NCBI GenBank assembly: GCA_019634595.1
Contig: JAHCBC010000001.1
Location: 496,001 to 560,000 of the forward strand
Direction: 5' to 3'
Length of the DNA: 64,000 bases
From: Akkermansiaceae bacterium
GTDB lineage: Bacteria > Verrucomicrobiota > Verrucomicrobiia > Verrucomicrobiales > Akkermansiaceae
Part shown: one piece after another, positions 34,604-44,058 of the stretch
Layout: every line of letters begins with the position of its first letter
How positions within the stretch are numbered: the first letter of the stretch is position 1
Made by a program: the position numbers and the translations under genes
Notes under the pieces: generated by a model
The model's database searches: none
Told to the model about the DNA's origin: nothing
What the model saw: only the letters and a program-made list of their open reading frames with translations

Positions 34604-35809
34604 ATGAACCACACGGATACTACTCCACAAGGGCGTACTCTGCCTTCGAACAACCACCCATCCAGAAGGATATACAAGGCATTGCCCGCGGGCATTTGCA
34701 TGATGAGCGCCATAGCAGCCCTTTCCCCCATCGCCACCGCGGAAGAATCCGACGGTTTCGCGAAGCTGTGGGATCTCGCCACGCTCCACAAGGATGACAG
34801 CAACCCTATCCTCCAGGAGTTCAAGCTCCGCGGACGCTACCACGGCCAGTACCACATCGTGGACGGTGGCCAGGACACCGAGGATAACTGGGAGGACCGC
34901 CGCTTCCGCTTCGGCTTCGACGCGAAGATGTTCGAGAAGAAGGTTGAGGTCCGCGTGGATTTCCAGAGCAACGACGGTTTCCGCGACCTCTACGACGGAT
35001 TGGTCGATGCCTACGTGAAATGGAAGCCCGTCGATTCCTTTTCCGTCACCGTCGGTCGGATGAAGCCGCAGATCGGCTACTATGATTTCGTGCAATCGAC
35101 CAATGCGCAGCCGACCTTCGAGCGTTCGCAGATTTTCAACCAACTCTCCATCGACCGTGCCACCGGCATCGCGTTCGAAGGGAAGATCGACAACTTCACC
35201 TGGCAGGCCGGGGTTTATTCGAACGCCATCGATCCTGACCGGAATGATTTCGACGAGGCCTTCGGAGAGTTCAACGGCGGATGGTCCAGCACGCTCGGCG
35301 TGGGCTATGATTTCTCAAAGGCGCTGGGCGTGAAGAAGGCCGACTTCCGCATCGACTGGCTGCACAGCGAGCGGGATCCGGACGCGGGCGTGCTCAACCG
35401 CTATGATGATGTGATCTCCTCCACCTTCTGGGTGCAGGACGGTCTGTGGAGCGCGGTGGCGGAGGGCTTCTATGCGACCGGAGGGCAGGGGACCGATGGT
35501 GATGTCTTCGGCGGTTTCCTCCAGGGGACGTATGATGTCATCCCGAAGAAGCTCCAGCTCGTGGGCCGCTACTCCTTCGCCTATGGCGATGGCGACAGGA
35601 GCGTCCGCAGGCAGACCCGCTACGAGAGCTTCGTGGTGGATGGCCGCGGCAACCAGTACCAGGCCATCTATCTGGGCGCGCAGTATTTCATCAACGGAGA
35701 CAAGCTCAAGTTCCTGGCGGGTGCGGAATACGCCGACCTCAGCGGAGGTCCATCCGGCCTGGGCTATGACGGCGTCACCTACCTGACGGGCGTCCGCTTC
35801 TCCTTCTGA
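34604..35809 (+). CDS. OprP/OprO-type outer-membrane porin, probably for sulfate
   Basis: A 401-residue protein with a long signal peptide (to about residue 46, [16 protein letters not shown]). It continues as a phosphate-selective porin O/P-type barrel: [72 protein letters not shown], ending [14 protein letters not shown] with terminal Phe. In this family some members carry other anions. The position directly before sulfate-binding proteins and CysTWA suggests that it brings sulfate across the outer membrane. Start 34604 gives the signal peptide; codons upstream come from the leader. It is 23 nt ahead of the first binding protein. Confidence 0.85.
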   Translation: MNHTDTTPQGRTLPSNNHPSRRIYKALPAGICMMSAIAALSPIATAEESDGFAKLWDLATLHKDDSNPILQEFKLRGRYHGQYHIVDGGQDTEDNWEDRRFRFGFDAKMFEKKVEVRVDFQSNDGFRDLYDGLVDAYVKWKPVDSFSVTVGRMKPQIGYYDFVQSTNAQPTFERSQIFNQLSIDRATGIAFEGKIDNFTWQAGVYSNAIDPDRNDFDEAFGEFNGGWSSTLGVGYDFSKALGVKKADFRIDWLHSERDPDAGVLNRYDDVISSTFWVQDGLWSAVAEGFYATGGQGTDGDVFGGFLQGTYDVIPKKLQLVGRYSFAYGDGDRSVRRQTRYESFVVDGRGNQYQAIYLGAQYFINGDKLKFLAGAEYADLSGGPSGLGYDGVTYLTGVRFSF

Positions 35810-35832
35810 GAATCCGTTTTCCCCAAACCATC

Positions 35833-36852
35833 ATGAAAAAGCACCTGCTCCTATCCGCCGCCGTTGTTCCTCTCCTCGCCCTGCTGGCGGGATGTGGAAA
35901 GCGTGGGGAGTCAGGTCGCACCGTCTCCATCCTGAACGTCTCCTATGATCCCACCCGCGAGCTCTACGTGGATGTGAATGAAGCCTTCTCCAAAAAATGG
36001 CAGGCGGAACACGGGGAGACGCTGAAGATCGAGCAATCCCATGGCGGCTCCGGAAAGCAGGCGCGGTCCGTGCTGGACGGCATCCCGGCGGATGTCGTGA
36101 CGCTGGCGCTGTCGCTGGATGTGGAGATGCTCCACAAGCAGCGCGGCCTGCTGCCCGCGGACTGGCAGAAGAAGCTCCCGAACAACAGCAGCCCGTACAC
36201 CTCCACCATTGTCTTCGTCGTCCGCAAGGGGAACCCGAAGGGCGTCAAGGACTGGGGGGATCTGGTGAAGCCAGGAACGCAGGTGATCACGCCGAACCCG
36301 AAGACCGGGGGCGCTCCACGGTGGTGCTACCTCGCGGGCTGGGCCTGGGCGCGCCGTGCCTACGGCCATGACGAAGGCAAGGCGAAGGAATACATCTCCG
36401 CCCTCTACGGCAACGTCCCGGTGCTGGACAGCGGTGCGCGTGGCTCCACCACCACCTTCGCCCAGCGCAACATCGGTGACGTGCTTCTTTCCTGGGAAAA
36501 TGAGGCGCATCTCATCGACAAGGAATTCCCCGGCCAGACGGAGATCGTCTATCCGTCCGTCAGCATTCTCGCCGAGCCATCCGTGGCGGTGGTGGAGGAG
36601 AACGCCAAGAACAGGGGCACGCTGGAAGTGGCGAAGGCCTACCTGGAGTTCCTCTACACGGAGGAAGGCCAGAACCTGGCGGGCAAACACTTCTACCGTC
36701 CCCGTGACCCGGGCGTGGCCGCGAAATACGCCGACCGTTTCCCGAAGCTCGAACTCGTCACCATCGATGAAGAGTTCGGCGGCTGGGAGGCTGCCCAGAA
36801 ACAGCACTTCGCCGATGGTGGCGTGTTCGACCAGATCTATCTGAAAAAGTGA
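35833..36852 (+). CDS. Sulfate ABC transporter substrate-binding lipoprotein (copy 1)
   Basis: A 339-residue periplasmic protein of the Sbp/CysP family that captures sulfate or thiosulfate. The signal peptide ends in the lipobox LLAGC (C22 region), so it is lipid-anchored, unlike the soluble enterobacterial forms. Family marks: [15 protein letters not shown], the Gly-Ser-Gly anion loop [21 protein letters not shown], and [19 protein letters not shown]. It starts without any Shine-Dalgarno (CAAACCATCATG). The next gene is a close paralogue 35 nt downstream, so the pair arose by tandem duplication. Confidence 0.93.
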   Translation: MKKHLLLSAAVVPLLALLAGCGKRGESGRTVSILNVSYDPTRELYVDVNEAFSKKWQAEHGETLKIEQSHGGSGKQARSVLDGIPADVVTLALSLDVEMLHKQRGLLPADWQKKLPNNSSPYTSTIVFVVRKGNPKGVKDWGDLVKPGTQVITPNPKTGGAPRWCYLAGWAWARRAYGHDEGKAKEYISALYGNVPVLDSGARGSTTTFAQRNIGDVLLSWENEAHLIDKEFPGQTEIVYPSVSILAEPSVAVVEENAKNRGTLEVAKAYLEFLYTEEGQNLAGKHFYRPRDPGVAAKYADRFPKLELVTIDEEFGGWEAAQKQHFADGGVFDQIYLKK

Positions 36853-36887
36853 TTTTTCCAACCATCCCACCAATCAGAACCAAACCA

Positions 36888-37904
36888 ATGAAAGCAAAAC
36901 TGATCTTCTCCGCCGTCGCGCTGGCTGCTGTCGTGTCGCTGGCGTCCTGCGGCAAGAAGGATGCGGACGGTTCCGTGTCCCTTCTCAATGTGTCCTATGA
37001 CCCGACGCGCGAATTCTATGATGAGGTGAACAAGGTCTTCTCCGCGAAGTGGGAGAAGGAACATGGCAAAAAGCTGACCATCAACCAATCCCACGGTGGC
37101 TCCGGCAAGCAGGCGCGCTCCGTCATCGACGGCCAGGCGGCGGACGTGGTCACGCTGGCCCTGGCCGGTGACATCGACGTGATCGGCAAGCAGGCGAAGC
37201 TCCTGCCCGAGGATTGGCAGTCCAAGCTCCCGGACAACAGCTCCCCATACACCTCCACCATCGTCTTCGTGGTCCGCAAGGGAAACCCGAAGGGCGTGAA
37301 GGACTGGGATGACTTGGTGAAGCCGGAGGTGAAAGTCATCACACCCAACCCGAAGACCTCCGGCGGCGCGCAGTGGAACTACCTCGCCGCATGGGCCTAT
37401 GCCGCCAAGGTGAACGGCGGCGACGAGGCCAAGGTGCTGGACTACATCACCCGCCTCTACAAGAACGTGCCGGTGCTGGACACGGGTGCCCGTGGCGCCA
37501 CCACCACCTTCGCCCAGCGGAAAATCGGTGACGTGTTCCTGTCATGGGAAAACGAAGCCCATCTGATCGAGAAGGAATTCCCGGGCGAGACGGAGATCGT
37601 CTATCCATCCCTGACCATCCTGGCGGAGCCTACGGTGGCCGTCGTGGAGGAGAACGCGAAGAAGAAGGGCACCACGGAAGTGGCGCGGGAGTATCTGGAG
37701 TTCCTCTACACGGATGAAGCCCAGGAGCTGGCCGCGAAGCACTTCTACCGTCCGCGCAACCAGGAGATCGCCGCGAAGTTCGTCGCCACCCTGCCGGTGA
37801 TCCCGCTGGTGACGGTGGACAAGGACTTCGGCGGTTGGGATGCGGCCCGGGCGAAGCACTTCGTCGATGGTGGCACCTTTGACAAGATCTACGGCGTCAA
37901 ATAA
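36888..37904 (+). CDS. Sulfate ABC transporter substrate-binding lipoprotein (copy 2)
   Basis: A 338-residue paralogue of the upstream binding protein with the same landmarks ([87 protein letters not shown]). The lipobox is SLASC. The two copies look about 70% identical by eye and differ mainly in surface positions. Both carry the conserved Ser-Gly-Lys anion loop, so both should bind sulfate; different affinity or preference (sulfate against thiosulfate) is a possible reason for keeping two. 23 nt before cysT. Confidence 0.93.
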   Translation: MKAKLIFSAVALAAVVSLASCGKKDADGSVSLLNVSYDPTREFYDEVNKVFSAKWEKEHGKKLTINQSHGGSGKQARSVIDGQAADVVTLALAGDIDVIGKQAKLLPEDWQSKLPDNSSPYTSTIVFVVRKGNPKGVKDWDDLVKPEVKVITPNPKTSGGAQWNYLAAWAYAAKVNGGDEAKVLDYITRLYKNVPVLDTGARGATTTFAQRKIGDVFLSWENEAHLIEKEFPGETEIVYPSLTILAEPTVAVVEENAKKKGTTEVAREYLEFLYTDEAQELAAKHFYRPRNQEIAAKFVATLPVIPLVTVDKDFGGWDAARAKHFVDGGTFDKIYGVK

Positions 37905-37927
37905 GAGCCTCCCGCACTCCGTTCCTC

Positions 37928-38812
37928 ATGTCACGACGCAAGGTCATTCCCGGCTTCGGCCTTTCGATGGGTTACACCGTCGCAGCGCTGAGTCTCATCA
38001 TCCTCATCCCGCTCGCCGCCCTGTTCATCAAGGCGGCGGGGCTGGGACCCGCGGAGTGGTGGGCGCTGCTTACCTCACCCCGCGTGCTGGCCGCCGCGAA
38101 GCTCACCTTCGGGGCGAGCGCGGCCGCCGCCGGGGTGAGCGCGGTGTTCGGCCTGCTCGTGACATGGGTGCTGGTCCGCTATGATTTCCCCGGCCGCCGG
38201 CTGCTGGACGCCATGGTGGACCTTCCTTTCGCCCTGCCCACTGCGGTGGCGGGCATCACATTGACCCAGATGTATGCCCCCAGCGGGTGGATCGGTCAGG
38301 GAATCGTGAAGGTGGCGAAGTGGTACCAGACCACCTTCCAGCCGACCGGCTGGGTGGGGGCGCAGGTCCAGACACTGGCGGACAGCGGCGCGGCCTACAG
38401 CGCCATCGGCGTCTTCATCGCTCTGTCATTCATCGGCTTTCCCTTCGTCGTCCGCACGCTGCAGCCGGTCATGGAGGACCTGGGAGTGGACATCGAGGAA
38501 GCCGCGGCCACGCTCGGCGCGGGCCGCTGGACGGTCTTCTGGCGCGTGGTCTTCCCACTGCTGGTTCCGGCGCTCATCACCGGGTTCACGCTCGCCTTCG
38601 CACGTGCCATCGGTGAATACGGTTCGGTGATCTTCATCTCCGGAAACCTGCCGATGAAGACGGAAATCCTGCCGTTGCTCATCGTCGCCCAGCTGGAGCA
38701 ATACCACTATGGTGCCGCCGCGGTCATCGCCGCGGGCATGCTGATCATTTCCTTCTTCCTCCTTTTCCTCATCAACCTGCTCCAGCGCCGTCTGGACTGG
38801 CGCAACCGCTGA
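37928..38812 (+). CDS. cysT: Sulfate ABC transporter permease CysT
   Basis: A 294-residue inner-membrane protein with about six transmembrane helices. The first is [21 protein letters not shown]; the EAA loop that docks to the ATPase is [22 protein letters not shown]. It pairs with CysW to form the channel of the sulfate importer. A helix-rich insertion ([36 protein letters not shown]) is typical of CysT. Starts 23 nt after the second binding protein and ends 4 nt before cysW. Confidence 0.93.
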   Translation: MSRRKVIPGFGLSMGYTVAALSLIILIPLAALFIKAAGLGPAEWWALLTSPRVLAAAKLTFGASAAAAGVSAVFGLLVTWVLVRYDFPGRRLLDAMVDLPFALPTAVAGITLTQMYAPSGWIGQGIVKVAKWYQTTFQPTGWVGAQVQTLADSGAAYSAIGVFIALSFIGFPFVVRTLQPVMEDLGVDIEEAAATLGAGRWTVFWRVVFPLLVPALITGFTLAFARAIGEYGSVIFISGNLPMKTEILPLLIVAQLEQYHYGAAAVIAAGMLIISFFLLFLINLLQRRLDWRNR

Positions 38813-38816
38813 TGCC

Positions 38817-39656
38817 ATGAAGCAAAGACCGGTCACCACCGAATCCCTGCCCGTCAAGATCCTGCTCATCTCCGCGGCGGTCATCATCCTTTCCCTGTTC
38901 CTCCTGATGCCGCTGTTCGCGGTGTTCGCGGAGGCGTTCCGCCGCGGGTGGGAGGTATTCTTCGCCTCCCTGAGCGAGGACGCCGCACTCTCCGCGATCA
39001 AACTGACGCTCATCGCCGCGGGCATCGCCGTGCCGGTGAACACGCTGTTCGGTCTGTCCGCCGCATGGCTGGTCACGAAGTTCCGCTTCAAGGGACGCGC
39101 GTTCCTGCTTTCCCTGATCGACCTTCCTTTCGCGGTCTCGCCGATCATCGCTGGCCTTGTGTGGGTGCTCCTGTTCGGTGCCTCCGGCTGGTTCGGCCCC
39201 TGGCTGCGGGAGCATGACATCCAGATCATCTTCGCGCTGCCGGGCATCGTCATCGCCACGGCGTTCGTCACCTTCCCCTTCGTCGCCCGGGAGCTGATCC
39301 CGCTGATGGAGTCACAGGGCAGCGACCAGGAGGAAGCGGGCGTCACGCTCGGCGCGAGCGGCTGGCAGATCTTCCGCCGCATCACCCTGCCGAACATCAA
39401 GTGGGGCCTGTTCTACGGCGTCCTGCTCTGCAACGCCCGCGCCATGGGCGAGTTCGGCGCGGTGTCCGTCGTCTCCGGCCACATCCGCGGAAAGACGAAC
39501 ACCCTGCCCCTGCACATCGAGGTCCTTTACAACGAATACCAGTTCAGCGCGGCCTTTGCCTGCGCCACGCTGCTCGCCTTCCTCGCGCTCGTCACGCTCG
39601 GTGCGAAGAGTGTCGTCGAACATTTCACCGGCCACAGCTCCGCCGGCCACAAATAA
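38817..39656 (+). CDS. cysW: Sulfate ABC transporter permease CysW
   Basis: A 279-residue partner permease with about six helices (ILLISAAVIILSLFLLMPLFAVFAEAF first). The EAA motif is QEEAGVTLGASGWQIFRRITLPNIKWGLFYG, and MGEFGAVSVVSGHIRGKTNTLPLHIE is the CysW signature region. Begins 4 nt after cysT, consistent with coupled translation, and ends 12 nt before cysA. Confidence 0.93.
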   Translation: MKQRPVTTESLPVKILLISAAVIILSLFLLMPLFAVFAEAFRRGWEVFFASLSEDAALSAIKLTLIAAGIAVPVNTLFGLSAAWLVTKFRFKGRAFLLSLIDLPFAVSPIIAGLVWVLLFGASGWFGPWLREHDIQIIFALPGIVIATAFVTFPFVARELIPLMESQGSDQEEAGVTLGASGWQIFRRITLPNIKWGLFYGVLLCNARAMGEFGAVSVVSGHIRGKTNTLPLHIEVLYNEYQFSAAFACATLLAFLALVTLGAKSVVEHFTGHSSAGHK

Positions 39657-39668
39657 TCTCTCCCAGCC

Positions 39669-40658
39669 ATGTCGATCTCGATCCACAACATCACCAAGAC
39701 CTTCGGAGCCTACACCGCGCTGGATGACATCTCCCTCGAAGTGGGGAATGGCAGCCTCACCGCCCTGCTCGGTCCCTCCGGTTCCGGAAAAACCACGCTG
39801 CTGCGCATTGTCGCGGGCCTTGAGTTCGCTGATCCCGGTCCCGGAAAGATCCAGTTCCACGGTGAGGACGTGGTGGATGTCCCCGCCGGCAAGCGCGGCG
39901 TCGGCTTCGTGTTCCAGCACTACGCCCTGTTCCGCCACATGACGGTGGCGGACAATATCGCCTTCGGCCTGTCCGTCATGCCCGGGGCGAATCGCCCGTC
40001 GAAGGCCGAGGTGAAGGAGCGTGTTTTCGAGTTGCTGAGGCTGGTGAAACTCGAAGGTCTGGACAAGCGGCGGCCGCATGAGCTTTCCGGCGGCCAGCGG
40101 CAGCGTGTGGCGCTTGCCCGCGCCCTCGCCATCCGGCCGAAGGTGCTGCTGCTGGACGAGCCATTTGGCGCGCTCGACGCCCAGGTGCGGAAAGATCTCC
40201 GTCGCTGGCTCCGCCAGTTCCACGATGAGATCGGCCTCACCACGCTGTTCGTCACGCACGACCAGGAGGAGGCGCTGGAGCTGGCCGACCAGGTGGTGGT
40301 CATGCGCAACGCCCGCGTCGAGCAGGTGGGCAAGCCGCAGGTCGTCTATGACAAGCCCCGCAGCCCGTTCGTCTATGAGTTCCTTGGCAACGTGAACAAG
40401 GTGGATGAGAAAGGCTCGAACCGCTATGTCCGCCCGCATGAGATCGAGATCGTTTTCGCGGCCGAATATGTCGAGGCCACGGACCGCCTCGCCCGCATCA
40501 CGCACCTTTTCTCCGCCGGTCCGGTCGCTTCGCTGACCGTGCGTCTCGATGACGGCCAGTTCCTGGAAGTGGAGCTTTCCCGCAAGCAGCTCGATGAACT
40601 CGCGCTGGGAGTGGGGGATGAAGTGGCGGTCCGGCTTCCGGAATCCGCCGATGTCTGA
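39669..40658 (+). CDS. cysA: Sulfate ABC transporter ATP-binding protein CysA
   Basis: A 329-residue ATPase that powers sulfate import from the cytoplasmic face. Walker A is GPSGSGKT (35-42), the ABC signature [15 protein letters not shown], Walker [14 protein letters not shown], and the switch His is in [12 protein letters not shown]-terminal TOBE-like domain (about 240-329, [41 protein letters not shown]) is typical of CysA. It completes the transporter; the next gene, fumarase, is 53 nt downstream with no obvious terminator between. Confidence 0.93.
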   Translation: MSISIHNITKTFGAYTALDDISLEVGNGSLTALLGPSGSGKTTLLRIVAGLEFADPGPGKIQFHGEDVVDVPAGKRGVGFVFQHYALFRHMTVADNIAFGLSVMPGANRPSKAEVKERVFELLRLVKLEGLDKRRPHELSGGQRQRVALARALAIRPKVLLLDEPFGALDAQVRKDLRRWLRQFHDEIGLTTLFVTHDQEEALELADQVVVMRNARVEQVGKPQVVYDKPRSPFVYEFLGNVNKVDEKGSNRYVRPHEIEIVFAAEYVEATDRLARITHLFSAGPVASLTVRLDDGQFLEVELSRKQLDELALGVGDEVAVRLPESADV

Positions 40659-40711
40659 GTGGCGGGAACATCCCGTTCGACAAACGCGCCCGCTCCGGTG
40701 ATGTTCGGTCC

Positions 40712-42097
40712 ATGACCGGCGACACAAGGATTGAGAAGGACTCGATGGGTGAAATGGAAGTGCCGGCGGATGCGCTCTACGGTGCGTCCACCCAGCGGGC
40801 GGTGCTGAATTTCCCCATCTCCGGACGTCCAGTACCCCCGGTGCTGATCCATGTCTATGGGCTCATCAAGATGGCCGCCGCGCAGACGAACGCGGAACTG
40901 GGCCTGTTGGACGCGGAGGTCGCCGCCCGGATCATCGGGGCGGCGAAGGAGGTGGCTTCCGGACAACATGACGGGCAGTTCCCCATCGACATCTATCAGA
41001 CCGGGTCCGGCACCTCCACCAACACGAACGTCAACGAGGTGATCGCCAATCTGGCGTCGGGGGAAGGGACGAAGGTCCACCCGAATGACCATGTGAATCT
41101 CGGCCAGTCGTCCAACGACACATTCCCCACCGCCATCCATCTGGCCACCGCCTCCGCCATCCAGTCGGTGCTGGTTCCCGCTTTGGATGAACTGGCGATC
41201 GCGCTGGAGACAAAAGCGGAGGATTTTCATGAGGTGCTGAAGATCGGCCGCACGCACTTGATGGACGCCACGCCCGTGAGGCTGGGCCAGGAGTTCGGTG
41301 GTTGGGCCGCGCAGGTCAGGCACGCCTCGATCCGGGCGCAGAAGGCGGTGGAGGCCTTGCTGGAACTGCCGCTGGGCGGGACGGCGGTCGGGACCGGGCT
41401 GAACACCCATGCCGAGTTCGCGGGGCAGGCGATCGGAAAGCTGTCCTCATGGACCGGCCTGCCGTTCGTAGAGGCGGAGAACCATTTCGAAGCTCAGTCC
41501 GCGAAGGACGCGTGCGTGGAAGCCCACGGTCATCTTTCGACCATCGCGGTTTCGCTGCACAAGATTGCCTGCGACATCCGCTTGCTCGGCTCCGGTCCAC
41601 GCTGCGGCTTCGGGGAGATCTCCCTGCCCGCCACCCAGCCCGGATCCTCCATCATGCCGGGAAAGGTCAACCCCGTCATGTCCGAGTCCCTGACCATGGT
41701 CGCCGCAAGGGTGGCCGGAAACCAGACGACCGTCACTTGGTGCGGCGCGGGTGGCTTTCTGGAACTGAACGTGTCCATGCCCCTGATCGCAGCCTGCCTG
41801 CTGGAGTCCGTGGAACTGCTTGCCAACTCCGCCAACGCCTTCCGGAGCAAATGTGTCGAGGGTATCGGAGCGAACGTGGAGCGGTGCAACGAACTCATCG
41901 AATACTCCCTCTCGATGGTCACCGCGCTCGCCCCGAAGATCGGCTATGACAAGGCGTCCGCCATTGCGAAGGAGTCCGTGGCGACAGGGCGCACGGTGCG
42001 TGAACTCTGCGAAAGCCGCGTGGATGAACTGGGGATCAGCCGTGCGGAACTCTCGGAGCTTCTCGATCCGGCGAGGATGGCGGGGGAGCATCTTTGA
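40712..42097 (+). CDS. fumC: Fumarate hydratase class II
   Basis: A 461-residue enzyme that interconverts fumarate and L-malate in the TCA cycle, cytoplasmic and tetrameric, without iron-sulfur cluster. The family signature is PGSSIMPGKVNP, with TGSGTSTNTNVNEVIANLA, HPNDHVNLGQSSNDTFPTAIHLA and GRTHLMDATPVRLGQEF. The N-terminus RIEKDSMGEMEVPADALYGASTQRA is standard, which fixes the start. It follows cysA on the same strand and may be read from that transcript or from a promoter in the 53-nt gap. Its last 62 nt overlap, on the opposite strand, the end of the O-antigen-ligase-like gene. Confidence 0.95.
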   Translation: MTGDTRIEKDSMGEMEVPADALYGASTQRAVLNFPISGRPVPPVLIHVYGLIKMAAAQTNAELGLLDAEVAARIIGAAKEVASGQHDGQFPIDIYQTGSGTSTNTNVNEVIANLASGEGTKVHPNDHVNLGQSSNDTFPTAIHLATASAIQSVLVPALDELAIALETKAEDFHEVLKIGRTHLMDATPVRLGQEFGGWAAQVRHASIRAQKAVEALLELPLGGTAVGTGLNTHAEFAGQAIGKLSSWTGLPFVEAENHFEAQSAKDACVEAHGHLSTIAVSLHKIACDIRLLGSGPRCGFGEISLPATQPGSSIMPGKVNPVMSESLTMVAARVAGNQTTVTWCGAGGFLELNVSMPLIAACLLESVELLANSANAFRSKCVEGIGANVERCNELIEYSLSMVTALAPKIGYDKASAIAKESVATGRTVRELCESRVDELGISRAELSELLDPARMAGEHL

Positions 42098-43541
42098 TCG
42101 GGCTTCGCCCGGTGGCCATCAGCACGGGCAGGAGAACGGCGGCCCAGTGGAAAGGAAACTCGTAGGACGCGTTCACGAGGAAGACGCTGCCCCGGTCGAA
42201 AAGGATGCCCGTCGCCACCGCGGCTAGCAGCAGGAGCGGCCAGCGCGTCCCTCGGAGAGAAAGCCGCACCGCCGCCACGGTGGCGAAAGCGAGCAGCGCG
42301 CCATGGCCGATGAGTGCGATGACGCCTCCACCGCGCAGTGTTGCAAGGTAGGAGGAGTGCTCGTTCAACAGATGGGAAAGCGGACGGTTGTTCTGTGACA
42401 AACCCCTCCCGAACCACAAGGAACCCTTCAGTTCATCACGGAGAGTCATGTAGGCGCCGACCCGTCCCGCGCTGCCGCGTTTCACCAGTCCTTTCAGATG
42501 ATGGTCCGGCGGGAGTTGGGGTGGCGGGAGCTGGGGTGGCGGGAGCTGGGGTGGCGGGAGCTGGGGTGGCGGGAGCTGGGGTGGCGGGAGCTGGGGTGGC
42601 GGGAGCTGGGGTGATGGGAGTTGGGGTGATGGGAGTTGGGGTGATGGGAGTTGGGGTGATGGGCTGGTTTCGGAAACCGGGATGTCCCGGCGTATCAGCT
42701 CCCTCTTCGCCGCCAGGGCGCCAAACCCGAGAGCGAATGCTGCAAGACAGAGAGCCGTGCAGCGCATATTCCACAGCCAACCGCGGCGGAACATGATGAC
42801 AGCCAGGCATGGCACGATCATCAGCAACGCGCCCCGGGAACCTGTCAGGAACAGCGCCGCGCCGAACCCCAGCGCCGTCAGCCACCAGGCTTTCCGGTGA
42901 CGGGCTTCCGCGGATGCCAGATGCTCCAGGATGAGAATGAACGAGATGCCAAAGATGAGGCCCGCGTGGTTGGCATGCCCCCAGCCGAGTTGTCCGGCCC
43001 ATGACATCACCATCTTCGTCGGCCAGATGAGGATGAGGCGCGTGGTGTCGAAGTAAGTCAACGGCCCCATCGTGATCATCCGCTCGATGGGCATGAAATA
43101 CCCCGCCAGGGAGCAGGCCAACAACACCACCGCGATGACGATGAAGGTCCGGCTGGCGAACCGCGACCACCCGGTGGAGAGGACGGCTTTGATGAAAACC
43201 GTGAAACCGCAGATGGCCAGGATACCTTCCACTGCCATGAAGGTTTCCATTTCGGGAATCTCCCGGTTGAGCATGCCGCCGGTCCACGCGGAGGCGAAGA
43301 TCACCAGGAGAATCACCGCCATGGCTTTCAGACTCCCCGGCAGGCCATGCGGAAAGGCCCTCCTCATCAGCACCAATGACAGAACCAATGCGGCAAGACG
43401 CGGCCACGCGATCCACGATGCGCTGGAGAAGAAAATGAATGGCAGGACCAGCAGCGCGAACGAAATGCCGATGATCCAATTTGACACATAGTTGCGGGGG
43501 AGGCCGGGGCGGGAGGGCGCTTCGTTCGCGGGGATGCTCAT
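42036..43541 (-). CDS. O-antigen ligase/polymerase-like membrane protein with Pro-Gln repeat loop
   Basis: A 501-residue membrane protein with about ten hydrophobic segments (IGISFALLVLPFIFFS, LAALVLSLVLM, AMAVILLVIFASAW, and so on). It has the Wzy_C/O-antigen-ligase features of a large periplasmic loop followed by GRGLSQNNRPLSHLLNEHSSYLATLRGGGVIALIGHG, where the NEHSSYL resembles the conserved NxHN/S..L of this superfamily. The loop contains ten tandem five-residue units (four PSPQL, then six PPPQL) at about residues 295-345, encoded by a 15-bp minisatellite. It may join or extend surface polysaccharide. The C-terminal tail is Pro/Arg-rich and its coding end overlaps fumC by 62 nt head to tail. 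Confidence 0.75.
   Translation of the reverse strand: MSIPANEAPSRPGLPRNYVSNWIIGISFALLVLPFIFFSSASWIAWPRLAALVLSLVLMRRAFPHGLPGSLKAMAVILLVIFASAWTGGMLNREIPEMETFMAVEGILAICGFTVFIKAVLSTGWSRFASRTFIVIAVVLLACSLAGYFMPIERMITMGPLTYFDTTRLILIWPTKMVMSWAGQLGWGHANHAGLIFGISFILILEHLASAEARHRKAWWLTALGFGAALFLTGSRGALLMIVPCLAVIMFRRGWLWNMRCTALCLAAFALGFGALAAKRELIRRDIPVSETSPSPQLPSPQLPSPQLPSPQLPPPQLPPPQLPPPQLPPPQLPPPQLPPPQLPPDHHLKGLVKRGSAGRVGAYMTLRDELKGSLWFGRGLSQNNRPLSHLLNEHSSYLATLRGGGVIALIGHGALLAFATVAAVRLSLRGTRWPLLLLAAVATGILFDRGSVFLVNASYEFPFHWAAVLLPVLMATGRSPIKDAPPPSSPDREAPRVPHG
42511..42664 (-). repeat. 15-bp minisatellite inside the O-antigen-ligase-like gene
   Basis: About ten tandem 15-bp units. On the plus strand six or so read GGGAGCTGGGGTGGC, flanked by variants GGGAGTTGGGGTGAT (three or four at the right end) and one GGGAGTTGG at the left. 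The unit length is a multiple of three, so gain or loss of copies keeps the reading frame and only lengthens or shortens the periplasmic Pro-Gln loop. Boundaries are accurate to a few bases. Confidence 0.93.
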
Positions 43542-43722
43542 CCTTTCCGCGACGCTACGGGAATCGACCCGGACCTTGCGAGCGAAAGCGTGTCAGGAGA
43601 TCCGGTGGCGGGAGCCGCTTTGAAAGACTGATAGAGCCGGAGCGGGCCATGGATGATCGTCCACCAGACCGGCTCCGCAAACCAGGCGCACCCTCACCCG
43701 TTTCCGGGAAACATCCGCCCCT

Positions 43723-44058
43723 TCATTGCCGGGGCTCCGTCTTCATGAAATGTGCCACTCCGACGATCTGGTCCACGGGAACCACGAACGCGATCCCTCT
43801 GCCCATCTCGTTCAGCTCCGCGGCCTCGACGATCTTTGGCAGGATGGTGTCCAACTGGTCCGCGAAGACCAGGGTCAGCACGATCTCCTTCTCCGGCTCG
43901 ATGGACACTCCGAAGATCGTCTGCTGCTCATGAATGCCGGCGCCGCGGCCCGGCAGCACCGTGCCGCCGCGCGCGCCCGCCTTGACCGATGCTTGCAGCA
44001 CGCTGCTGCCCCAACCTTTGCGGACAATGCTGACGATGAGGGATATGTTCGAGTTCAT
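43723..44058 (-). CDS. PII-like signalling protein
   Basis: A 111-residue protein with a ferredoxin-like fold typical of P-II/GlnB-like trimers: MNSNISLIVSIVRKGWGSSVLQASVKAGARGGTVLPGRGAGIHEQQTIFGVSIEPEKEIVLTLV. The T-loop region (GGTVLPGRGAGIHEQQ) resembles GlnK-type loops but lacks the Tyr that is uridylylated in enteric GlnB; the C-terminal part (GRGIAFVVPVDQIVGVAHF) fits PII. It overlaps the second DUF1538 gene by 4 nt (ATGA) and so is coupled to it. PII-like proteins next to membrane transporters usually sense nucleotides or other metabolites and adjust the transporter. Confidence 0.85.
   Translation of the reverse strand: MNSNISLIVSIVRKGWGSSVLQASVKAGARGGTVLPGRGAGIHEQQTIFGVSIEPEKEIVLTLVFADQLDTILPKIVEAAELNEMGRGIAFVVPVDQIVGVAHFMKTEPRQ

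Noticed and set aside
42511..42664. Possible CRISPR array
   Set aside because: Units are 15 bp, directly adjacent, without spacers, and encode an in-frame Pro-Gln repeat; this is a minisatellite.
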